DNA from: Stramonita haemastoma
Lineage: Eukaryota; Mollusca; Gastropoda; Neogastropoda; Muricidae
Assembly: GCA_030674155.1 (NCBI GenBank)
Contig: CM060335.1
Span: forward strand, 46,040,502 to 46,104,501
Reading direction: 5' to 3'
DNA length: 64,000 nucleotides
The stretch's first letter is position 1; each line of letters begins with the position of its first letter. Shown in pieces: positions 56,302-64,000 of this stretch. The notes under the pieces are model-generated. The model had not been told where the DNA came from, did not search any database, and was given only the letters and a program-made list of their open reading frames with translations. A program made the translations under genes and the position numbers.

Positions 56302-57091
56302 TGTTGGGTCTTTGAGTTTTTTCCAGGTCGAATCTTATGCGTGGGCTTTTTGGCTGTTGTTTTGCTTTCAGTTTCAGCCTGATGGTGGTAAGTACAAGGT
56401 CGTGGTCACTGCCAATGTCAGCTCCTGGGAATGTTCTTGTATTTGCCTTGTTTATGCTGGATTTGAATCTTTGGGGTGACAGAATGTAGTCAATTTGATT
56501 ATGAATCAGACCATTTGGTGAGTGCCAGGTTGATGTTCTAGATGGCTTGTGAGGGTGGAGTGTGTTAGCCAGAGTTAGTTTGTGCTTCTTTGCGAATTCC
56601 AGCAGCCACTGTCCTCTGTCATTTGTTTCTCCCAGTCCAAAGCGTCCTGTGGTTCCTGCCCAGGTGTCATAGGCATCAGGTCCCACCTTAGCATTCCAAT
56701 CGCCTTCCACAATAAGGATGTCTTTTTTGGGCGTTTTGGAGATGACGTTTTCAAGTTCCTCATAGAATTCTTCTATCTGGTCATCATCGTAGTCAGATGT
56801 TGGAGCATACACTTGGATGATGGTGAGATTCTGGGGTTTTGCAGAGACTCTGATTGAGATGAGTCTGCTGGATATTGGTGTGCAGTTGATGATGCTTGAC
56901 ACAATCTCTTTCCTGACAATGAAGCCTACTCCGTGTTGGTGTAGTTTCTCATCTCCACTGTACCATATTTTGTGGCCGTCTTGCGTGGTTGTTTCTCCGA
57001 AGCCAGTCCATCTGACTTCCGCAAGCCCTATACCTCTGTAATTCATGTGTGAGTTCCTGTACTCTTCCTGTTTGGTACAGAGTTCTAACAT
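56294..57091 (-). pseudogene. RTE A2 endonuclease segment
   Basis: 265 codons with most of the AP-type endonuclease: GLAEVRWTGFGETTT (catalytic Glu), VYAPTSDYDDDQIEE, VEGDWNAKVG, STWHSPNGLIHNQIDY and GSDHDLVLT (catalytic SDH). It leaves the frame at LEKTQRPNSG because a T run near 56316-56321 is one base longer than in A1. Confidence 0.87.
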
Positions 57092-57296
57092 TCCATGTAC
57101 CGATGGTTACCCCTTTAGCTGGAAGCTTTAGGGTTAGTTCTGCTCCAGTGGCACACTTGTCACTCCCACCCTGGAGGCTTGCAGTGGGTAGCGCGGTCGT
57201 TGTTGATCCGGGCCTCGACCGATCCGGCATGTGTTTCTGTTTTGCTTTTCTCATCATGTCCTTGCAGTGGGCTTGAGGAAGCTTGGTGGCGCCCAT
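56949..57296 (-). pseudogene. RTE A2 N-terminal segment
   Basis: 115 codons. A leader with basic and polar residues, then VTIGTWNVRTLYQTGRVQEL, the first endonuclease strand with catalytic Asn. An indel near 57030-57040 that also removes a few residues joins it to the next segment. The ATG at 57296 is a plausible start, shortly after the leader. This part is absent from A1. Confidence 0.8.
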
Positions 57297-57526
57297 CTCC
57301 TCTCCAAGACCTACTGGTGATTAAGAATGCACCAGCCCCTCACAACGTTTCGCCCGCCAGTAGAAGCGGTTACCGGGGTGTGGGTGGGTTAAGGACCCGG
57401 ACCCAGAAGTGAGAGTTGAGTGCCAAGTGAGGACCAGTGCTCCCGTCCATCCCGAGGGATGCTACTGCCAGGTTTACAAAGGTACCACCTCTCCTTAAGC
57501 ACCCCATACACCCCAAATGTGAGTAC

Positions 57527-57613
57527 ATGTAGGGTATATCAGTGAATGTGCTGTTTTCTTTGTTATTCTGTGTTGTGTTTTGTGTATGCCTGTTTTTTTC
57601 TTGCGCGCGCGCG

Positions 57614-57647
<34 letters not shown>

Positions 57648-58030
57648 CATTGTACTGCACTGCACTGCACATTTTCTTGATGATATTGCTCTTACTTTAC
57701 TTTTATTCTCTGGCCATGTAATATGCTGCGTATTGTATGTGTATGCATTTTTCCTTATTTTTTGTGCTAGTCAAATTTTTCACGTTCATATGTAACCTAT
57801 TTAAATTGATTTGATTGTACAGCGCGGTGAGCCCATGTTTTTTGGAATTCACGCTATATAAGCCTCCATTTTATTATTATATTATTATTATCATTATTAT
57901 CATTATTACTTTTATTTTAGGGGTCAGATGTTGTGGTCAGGCTGCCTGTCCTCTGTAGAAGTTGGACATGCAAAAGTGGTGTTAATTTATTTTTTATTTA
58001 TTGATGTATTCCTTTATATTAAGGATAATG
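57527..58030. repeat. GT, GC and ATT simple repeats
   Basis: Short (GC)n and (GT)n at 57603-57650, CTGCA reiterations and an (ATT)n near 57870-57910. No gene. Confidence 0.6.
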
Positions 58031-58130
58031 AATAATGTTGGACAGCGCAAGTACTGCTGACAGACTGACAGACAGACAGACAGACAGACAGGCCAAAGTG
58101 GTGTTGGACAGCCTAAGTACTGCTGACACA
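58031..58130 (+). repeat. Two-copy repeat around (GACA)n
   Basis: 'tgttggacagcgcaagtact' (58037) and 'tgttggacagcctaagtact' (58102), with (GACA)n between. Confidence 0.85.
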
Positions 58131-58353
58131 CCTGTCCCTCCCTCCTGCATTGGCTGTCAGCCTGTTTCTCCTCAGTCTCTCTCCTGGGCATCAGGGCTGC
58201 CTCCCTCCCTCCAGTCCTGTTGCTGCACTGTCCCTGTCTCTCCTGTGTCTTCACATGGGCTGTACCACACCTGGCAACACACATAGCAGACAATACTCAC
58301 TTCTCGAGAACCACATACGTACACTGTCTACATTCATGTATACATTTTCCATT

Positions 58354-58358
<5 letters not shown>

Positions 58359-58432
<74 letters not shown>
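58359..58432. repeat. (GA)n microsatellite
   Basis: Perfect GA run directly at the 3' end of the following SINE. Confidence 0.97.
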
Positions 58433-58435
<3 letters not shown>

Positions 58436-58436
58436 A

Positions 58437-58782
58437 TTTATTCTTTTTTATATCTTTTATATCGAGGATAATGGAATAAGCACTCTTGTGCTTTTTTACG
58501 TCCAGTCCCCGTATGTATGCAGTTTTGTAAATGTCATCTGTTCCCACCGGCACATGATGGTCTACCCTTATGAAAAGTGGAACAGGATTTAACGTGTGCG
58601 CAAGATGTTCTGCCTGTGTTCGCACACGGGGCCTCGGTTTAAAGTTTCATCCGAAGAACTTTTGGGGAGAGTGGAGTCTGCACTGATGTTAACTCCAGGA
58701 AAAAAATCCCCTCGACCGGACTTGAACCTGGGTCGTCAAATTGCCAGCGCAATGTTCTGTCCACTAGCTATCCGTCCCCCAG
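58437..58782 (-). mobile_element. SINE family S1, full length
   Basis: Best S1 copy, about 345 bp. In minus sense: tRNA-like head (GGGGGACGGATAGCTAGTGG, then a B-box-like segment near 58720), core ('aaaccgaggccccgtgtgcg', 'gtgccggtgggaacagatga') and 3' end 'ccattatcctcgatataaaa'. The A box here has lost two bases ('gatagctagtgg') relative to 7636-7962. Confidence 0.88.
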
Positions 58783-58804
58783 ACACATACACACACACAA
58801 CATA

Positions 58805-58805
58805 G

Positions 58806-58880
<75 letters not shown>

Positions 58881-58885
58881 TGTGT
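58805..58885. repeat. (GT)n microsatellite
   Basis: GT run adjoining the LINE 3' end at 58886. Confidence 0.97.
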
Positions 58886-59056
58886 TGTTGCTGTTTTATT
58901 TAAAGTCTATTCACACTTGGTGATATTAGACTAAACAAACAAAAAACAAAAAAAAACCCAAACAAACCAAAACCCTACCACAAAATATTTACAGAAGACT
59001 TGGAAATAATCCTAGCAACGTCAGAAATCTACGGTTTTTGTGAAACTACATTCAGT
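58886..59056 (-). mobile_element. 3' end of the RNase H-type LINE
   Basis: 'cacttggtgatattagacta' and 'cttggaaataatcctagcaa' match 25930-26050 closely; only the last 150 or so bases are present. Tail of AAC type at 58886-58900. Confidence 0.75.
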
Positions 59057-59058
59057 GT

Positions 59059-59059
<1 letters not shown>

Positions 59060-59131
<72 letters not shown>

Positions 59132-59135
59132 AGTG
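59060..59135. repeat. (GT)n microsatellite
   Basis: Perfect GT run. Confidence 0.97.
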
Positions 59136-59182
59136 TGTCTGGGGGGCGGATAGCCTAGTGGTCATTTTCCGTTGTTGTTTAG

Positions 59183-59273
59183 GTACAGAGAGAGGCAGGC
59201 GGCTGTTTCTGATGCAGGCAGCCTGGCTGTTCTGACCACCAAAGCAGCAGACAACAAGAGGAACAGACTTCAC

Positions 59274-59283
<10 letters not shown>
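59183..59283 (+). other. Duplicated exon-like sequence, copy 1
   Basis: Acceptor-like 'cgttgttgtttag' ends at 59182. The frame reads YRERQAAVSDAGSLAVLTTK, then AADNKRNRLHNK, as in copy 2 with one replacement (R for S). Here the (GA)n repeat follows and the stop is lost, so the frame runs on as arginine/glutamate repeats into a SINE fragment. The sequence just upstream contains a SINE A-box string ('ggatagcctagtggtca'). Confidence 0.4.
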
Positions 59284-59330
<47 letters not shown>

Positions 59331-59382
59331 CAGACAGAGAGACACAGAGAGAGAGACAGACAGAGAGAGAGAGAGAGAGACA
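59284..59382. repeat. (GA)n and (GACA)n microsatellite
   Basis: GA run with CAGA interruptions following the exon-like copy. Confidence 0.96.
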
Positions 59383-59458
59383 AGGCAAGGCAAGGCAAAA
59401 TTCTTTTATTCGAGGATAATAGATAAGCACTCATGTGCTTTTTTACATCCAGTCCCCG
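59383..59458 (-). mobile_element. SINE S1 3' fragment with (AAGGC)n tail
   Basis: 'tattcgaggataatagataa' to 'acatccagtccccgccc'. The pentanucleotide tail equals that of the fragment inside the Tigger-like copy at 53733-53832, so the two are one subfamily. Confidence 0.75.
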
Positions 59459-59539
59459 CCCTTTTCAGGGAAAACATCAAGATAAAAAGATACTAAACAG
59501 TAAAACTATATGCAGTACCAAACAACATAAAGGAATAAG

Positions 59540-59540
<1 letters not shown>

Positions 59541-59604
<64 letters not shown>
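59541..59604. repeat. (GA)n microsatellite
   Basis: Perfect GA run. Confidence 0.97.
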
Positions 59605-59608
<4 letters not shown>

Positions 59609-59619
59609 ATATTTACTTA

Positions 59620-59883
59620 TTTCATTTCATTCTCTTTATTTTGAGGGTAATGGATAAACACTCGTGTGCTTTTTTACATCCAGTCCCCTTGTGTATGCAG
59701 TTTTGTAAGTTTTGTGATCCTTTCTCATTGGCACACAATGGCCAAATCCTGAGAAAATGTGTAACGAGTTTTAACATGTGGACAAGATGTTCTGCATGCA
59801 TTCGCACACGGGACCTCATTTTAGAGTTTCATCCGGACTTTTGGGAAGAGTGGGGTTGGCACTGATGTTAACTCCAGGGAAAA
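59620..59883 (-). mobile_element. SINE S1, head missing
   Basis: 'gagggtaatggataaacact' through the core to 'actgatgttaactccaggga', then GC-rich simple sequence. Confidence 0.8.
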
Positions 59884-59884
59884 A

Positions 59885-59929
59885 ATCGCGCGCACGCGCG
59901 CGCATGCGTGCGTGTGTGTGTGTGTGTGT

Positions 59930-60014
<85 letters not shown>

Positions 60015-60020
60015 AGTGTG
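59885..60020. repeat. (GC)n-(GT)n microsatellite
   Basis: GC-alternating stretch followed by more than 90 bp of GT. Confidence 0.96.
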
Positions 60021-60060
60021 TCTGTACGAGTTCTGCAGTGTATTTTTCGTTGTTGTTTAG

Positions 60061-60184
60061 GTACAGAGAGAGGCAGGCGGCTGTTTCTGATGCAGGCAGC
60101 CTGGCTGTTCTGACCACTAAAGCAGCAGACAACAAGAGCAACAGACTTCACAACAAAAACTACCACCACCACAAACAAGGGTGA
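60061..60184 (+). other. Candidate terminal coding exon, copy 2 (unidentified)
   Basis: Acceptor-like 'ttcgttgttgtttag' ends at 60060. After one base the frame encodes YRERQAAVSDAGSLAVLTTK, AADNKSNRLHNKNYHHHKQG and TGA at 60182-60184. It is almost identical to 59183-59283 in sequence and frame. I do not recognise the protein. A conserved acceptor, one frame and non-simple composition favour the last exon of a plus-strand host gene, but a transposon-derived repeat cannot be excluded. Confidence 0.4.
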
Positions 60185-60555
60185 CAGTGATGATGATGAA
60201 AACTGGAGATGGAAAAACTAAAAGAGGGGGAGAAGGAAATGAAGAAGACAACAGTCGAAGAAGAAGAGAAAGCAGAAAACAAAAGTAAAGAACAAAGAAG
60301 AAGAAGAAAGTCAGAAAAAGACATAACAGAAGAAGAAGAAAGCGGAAGAAAAGAAAGAAGAAAAGTTCAGTTCATCCTATACAATGCTGGCTGTGTCATG
60401 TCATGTCATGTCATGTCATGTCCCTCACCCTCCTGTTCACTGCTGGCTGGCTCAGTCAGTGTGGGGACAGACAGGTGTGGGGGCACAGGGCAGCAGGCAG
60501 TCAGTGTCTGTAGAGGGGCACAAGGCCCCCCCCCCTCCAGTGCTGTAGCAACTCT
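60185..60555 (+). other. Purine-rich sequence and (TCATG)n
   Basis: A GAA/AAG-rich stretch at 60205-60365 would be the 3' UTR if the exon at 60061 is real. (TCATG)n follows at 60397-60420. A lysine/glutamate ORF here is probably compositional. Confidence 0.4.
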
Positions 60556-60690
60556 CCCCCATTCTGCACGTGTACACAGAAACAGGCATCAGAAACACGC
60601 GTATATCATACACAGAAACTGACATCAGAAACACACGTATATCATACACAGAAACTGACATCAGAAACACACATGTATCAAACATACAAA
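60556..60690 (+). repeat. Tandem repeat, 36-37 bp x 3
   Basis: 'acagaaactgacatcagaaa' + 'cacacgtatatcatac' units. Confidence 0.9.
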
Positions 60691-61369
60691 CCAATACACA
60701 TTACGAGCACACAAATATCACACACACACACACACAGAGAATCAAGTCCATTCCATTATCCTCGATACTTAAGAATAAATGCATAAATAAAAATAAAGTG
60801 TACGTCAGAAACAGGCAGACAGCAATCACATGAAAACATGAAAAGATCAGAAACATCTTCACTTCACCTATCTAGCTGCAGCTTAACATTATTAAATAAA
60901 AAGATGAACAATTAGAAAAGGTCGGATAACAGTGTGCAAGTATTTTGAACTTGTTAAAACATTAGGAAAAAAGAAACAACAAAGAAACGATGAAAAATGG
61001 GGTGGATGTATCATGCAAATACATTAAAACAACAAGGCAACACTATGAAAAAAACAGGCTGTGACTATTGTCTCTATCAACAATGAAGAGAAAATTAAAC
61101 ATACCAAAAGTAAGGAACCCCCCACCGCCACCCCCCCCCCCCCCCCCCCCCACGCGTGCACATGCACGCACGAATGCACACGCACGCACGCACACACACA
61201 CCCACATACACACAGCAGCACTTAACTCTTGAACAGTGGTGCTGAAACCATCTCCAGGTGTTGGGTGCACCAGCCCTGTGACCACAGACACTGCACACAG
61301 ATCCATCAAGTCTGCTGCAATCATATATGCAATATATCCACCCCAATTTACCCCCACCTTCCCTCAAAC

Positions 61370-61600
61370 CACACCCTTACCCACATAAGTTCAAGTTCCA
61401 ATACTTTATCTTCTCAAAGACAGACAAATTCACGTGGGTTACAAGCCACACATAAAAACAATAAACATGTAAACATAGTATCACGAAAAATACCACAACA
61501 TAGTATTCAAACATCAGCTCGCATCCATCACAATATAAAAAGCACCCACAAATCAGCAATACCTCAGCCAGTCATAAACTCATACAAATAAATTTTCAAA
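61370..61600 (+). other. Possible 3' end of another interspersed repeat
   Basis: 'caagttccaatactttatct' then 'caaagacagacaaattcac', found only once in this window. Resembles 3' ends of common invertebrate repeats, but I cannot assign it. Confidence 0.25.
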
Positions 61601-61984
61601 TATTCCTGTGCTCACCAGTATGCTCACACATCCACACACTCACACACAGTTCGCGCGTGCGTGCACACACACACACATTAGAAACACTGCACACATTTTC
61701 ATGACATAAAATATTTTGTAATGAAACCATACTCATGTCAATCCTCTCTAACATTTGTGCAAAAATGCGCTGCAGCTGAACACCATGCTGAACAGATGTT
61801 AGAATAAAATGCATAACTGGGTGTACCTGCTTAAAATTTGTAAAAAATTTTTTTTTTTTTTTTAAAAGATGAAACAAAGAAACCACAAGGGTCAGTGTTT
61901 CATGGCAACACAAGGCAACACTATGGCAAAACAGCTTGTGACAATGTGTACATTTACAATGAAGAGAAGAAAAAACTCCACACG

Positions 61985-61998
61985 AGAAATCACACACA

Positions 61999-62056
<58 letters not shown>
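61985..62056. repeat. (CA)n microsatellite
   Basis: CA run inside macro-repeat unit 2. Confidence 0.96.
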
Positions 62057-62058
<2 letters not shown>

Positions 62059-62389
62059 AAAAAAAAGGAATACTTAGTTCTTAGTGCTACTGAAATCATC
62101 TCCAGCTGATGGGTACAAATCAGCAACAAAGCAACAATGTCATACAAACCAGCGACAAATTAAACGCAAGACACTTAATAAAGCATAGTATACTGATGAG
62201 GAACATCAGGATGAAACGCCTACACATATTTATCAAATCGTGATCAAGAATATGAATTTCAAAGTTCAAAAAGAAGTAACATATATGTGAGGGGGGAAAA
62301 AACCAAAGAAAGAAGGCAAAGAATCATATCATCAATGTCTATCTAAAGAATTAGTTTTAGGCATAACACGATCTCAACATCGAACTATA

Positions 62390-62640
62390 TCAAACAACCC
62401 CTAAAAAAATGACATATATCAAAATATTCACACAAACCCTTTCTTTGTTTAACACAATACTATGCATGAAAACTGAAGAAAAATAAATACACAGAACACA
62501 AAAAATCCCCCCCCCCAAATCATTAAATGAAAGCGCTCCATAAAATCCAAACATTACACCTAAAAAATAAATAAAACCACCAAACCTGTGAACACACAAA
62601 AAGAGACATCTTGATTTCAGAATTGCAGTTCTCAACTTTC
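62390..62640. repeat. Interspersed repeat family E, inverted copy
   Basis: 'caaaccctttctttgtttaa' and 'ccataaaatccaaacattac' are complements of strings at 49830-50050. Confidence 0.65.
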
Positions 62641-62946
62641 AAAAGACTTTCCAATTTTATACAGAAATATTTTTAAGCTACCACAGGTAAAACCAAGCTT
62701 TCAACCCCCTTTCTCATACATTTCTTCAACATCATGTTGAACACATGAAAAATTAAAGTTGAAAAAAGGTAACTGGGTGTAACAATTTAAAAGCTGTGAA
62801 AATATTAGAAAAAAGAAACGACATCAACAAGGGATCGGTGTATCGTGGCAATACAACGAGGCAACAACATTATGGCAAAAACAGCTTGTGACAATGTGTA
62901 CATTATCAATGAAGAGAAAAACATACTACACACGAGACAAAACAAA

Positions 62947-62953
<7 letters not shown>

Positions 62954-62990
<37 letters not shown>

Positions 62991-63018
62991 GAGACAAAAC
63001 AAATCTCTCTCTCACACA

Positions 63019-63093
<75 letters not shown>
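62954..63093. repeat. (CA)n microsatellite with duplicated flank
   Basis: 'gagacaaaacaaatctctct' occurs before each of two CA runs (62935 and 62991). Confidence 0.96.
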
Positions 63094-63098
<5 letters not shown>

Positions 63099-63357
63099 CA
63101 CAGAGAAAAAAAAGAAGCACTTAACTCTAGTGCTGTTGAAAGCATCTCCAGCTGATGGGTACATGAGACCTGTGAAAACAAATAGTGAACACAGATAGTG
63201 AGACACTGAACAGATCTACTGAACACACATACATCAAGTCAGAAATAATGTATGCCATCTATCAACCCCATTCATTCCCCCCCCCCCCCCAAACAAATAT
63301 AGCAATCTCTCTACACACATACAAGTGTACACCGACACTTATAATAAATGAATGAAT

Positions 63358-63425
63358 AATCTTTTTTTTTTTTCGAGGTAACAGAGTAAGTATTCACATA
63401 CCTTTATTCATCTGGCCCTTGCCCT
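63358..63425 (-). mobile_element. SINE S1, 3' fragment, diverged
   Basis: 'tcgaggtaacagagtaagta' to 'ctttattcatctggccc'. Confidence 0.5.
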
Positions 63426-64000
63426 GATTATGGAATAGCAAAAAACCCTAACAACAACAACAAAAAAAACCTGAAAATCAAAACCACCATTACCAACAAC
63501 CTACAATTAAAAAAAAAAACAACGATATAGGTATACATTCAACAAACGCATAACCCCCACTGGATAAATTCATATCTATTTAAACAAAAGAGATAGGTAT
63601 ATAATCAACTTACACATAATCCCAAACTGACTCAAACAATAATTTCAGGACGGATATACTGGTTATAAATCAAATAGATCAAAGGAGACCACGACATGAA
63701 CAAAAAAATTATATATCAAAATATTTTCACAAATCTTTCTTACCGAAAAAACAATATTATGCAGGAAAAAAATAAGAAGAAAAAAAAACTAACAGCAAAC
63801 GAACATTTAAAAAATCAACAACATTATGATGTAACATCCAAACCTATTTCAAGCAGTGTTCATGAATATTAAAAGTCCATAAAGGCGTAACATGTTTGTG
63901 AGGGAAAAATACAAACGAAGGTGAAAAAACAAAAACAAAATTAAAAAATCAACCAACCAAACAAACACAACCCGCCCTTACATGACAAGAATACCATTTC

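Larger units (their letters stand above)
54200..57515 (-). mobile_element. RTE-clade LINE, copy A2, full length
   Basis: 3,316 bp flanked by a perfect 11-bp duplication AATGTGAGTAC (54189-54199 and 57516-57526). The minus-strand order is a 5' leader (57515-57297), endonuclease, RT and a (GAGT)n tail. It is split into ORFs 57296-56949, 57091-56294, 56301-55762, 55856-54462 and 54477-54208 by four frame changes. Three of these are single-base changes in homopolymers when compared with copy A1. Confidence 0.92.
60900..63990 (+). repeat. Tandem macro-repeat, about 0.9 kb unit
   Basis: Three successive blocks near 61020-61350, 61890-62150 and 62840-63290 share 'ggcaacactatg', 'cttgtgacaatgtgtacat', 'caatgaagagaa', a (CA)n tract, 'cttaactcttg'-like and 'catctccagctgatgggta'. 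The following family-E stretches (62240-62640 and 63500-63960) repeat in the last two units. Units are diverged. Poly(C) at 61129-61151. No gene seen. Confidence 0.7.

Noticed and set aside
60209..60622. 137-codon Lys/Glu-rich ORF
   Set aside because: Purine-rich composition downstream of a likely stop codon; no domain. More likely UTR-like or simple sequence than a gene.

Overview
This is a eukaryotic, animal window with no recognisable complete host gene. I read it as molluscan, most likely gastropod: the tRNA-derived SINEs, RTE-clade LINEs with short-tandem-repeat tails, and very dense (GT)n, (GA)n and (AT)n tracts resemble what I know of marine snail genomes. The species is an inference. 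No bacterial operon, rRNA, functional tRNA gene or CRISPR array was seen. Coding capacity is almost wholly transposon-derived. A few spliced-exon-like pieces on the + strand may belong to a host gene or transcript.

Layout. 1-10 kb: SINEs of four families, a tandem array of tRNA-like SINE heads (1.5-2.1 kb), three weak candidate exons and a Tigger/pogo-like DNA transposon carrying a broken transposase start (4.76-5.67 kb) inside a SINE. 10-12 kb: a decayed RNase H-encoding LINE with a 425-bp TIR element inside it. 13.9-17.7 kb: minisatellites, then a large degenerate satellite (unit about 40 bp, 'ctataaaactgcactacacc'-like) that reappears up to 25.3 kb. Inserted in it are RTE LINE copy A1 (17.7-20.3 kb) and a 1.76-kb solo LTR (20.6-22.4 kb). 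A duplicated piece of satellite nearby shows both sites unoccupied. 24-27 kb: an RTE 3' end, a second Tigger-like element, and the 3' end of an RNase H LINE. 28.1-31.8 kb: a solo LTR and a full-length RTE LINE (B1), each with target-site duplications. 32.5-35 kb: LINE remains with an endonuclease piece and an ORF1 with SGNH-esterase blocks. 35.3-37 kb: GA-rich tract and a 16-bp VNTR. 37.8-41 kb: a 36-bp minisatellite split by an internally deleted Ty3/Gypsy element. 42.6-43.8 kb: truncated RTE copy B2 between inverted flanks. 44.6-45.25 kb: a Harbinger-like element with transposase remnants. 48.2 kb: a tRNA-Thr-like SINE with a perfect 16-bp TSD. 50-53.3 kb: mostly unassigned sequence. 53.3-54.1 kb: third Tigger-like copy. 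54.2-57.5 kb: full-length RTE copy A2. 58-61 kb: microsatellites, SINEs and a duplicated terminal-exon-like sequence. 61-64 kb: a tandem macro-repeat of about 0.9 kb.

How the parts relate. Nesting gives a relative history: satellite, then duplication of a satellite segment, then LINE A1 and the solo LTR; SINE then Tigger; RNase H LINE then TIR element; minisatellite with Gypsy element. LINE 3' ends coincide with different simple repeats, which suggests how part of the microsatellite load arose. The nearly intact RTE copies differ from an open frame by single-base indels that mostly lie in homopolymers, so some frameshifts may be assembly errors. No ORF is claimed as functional.
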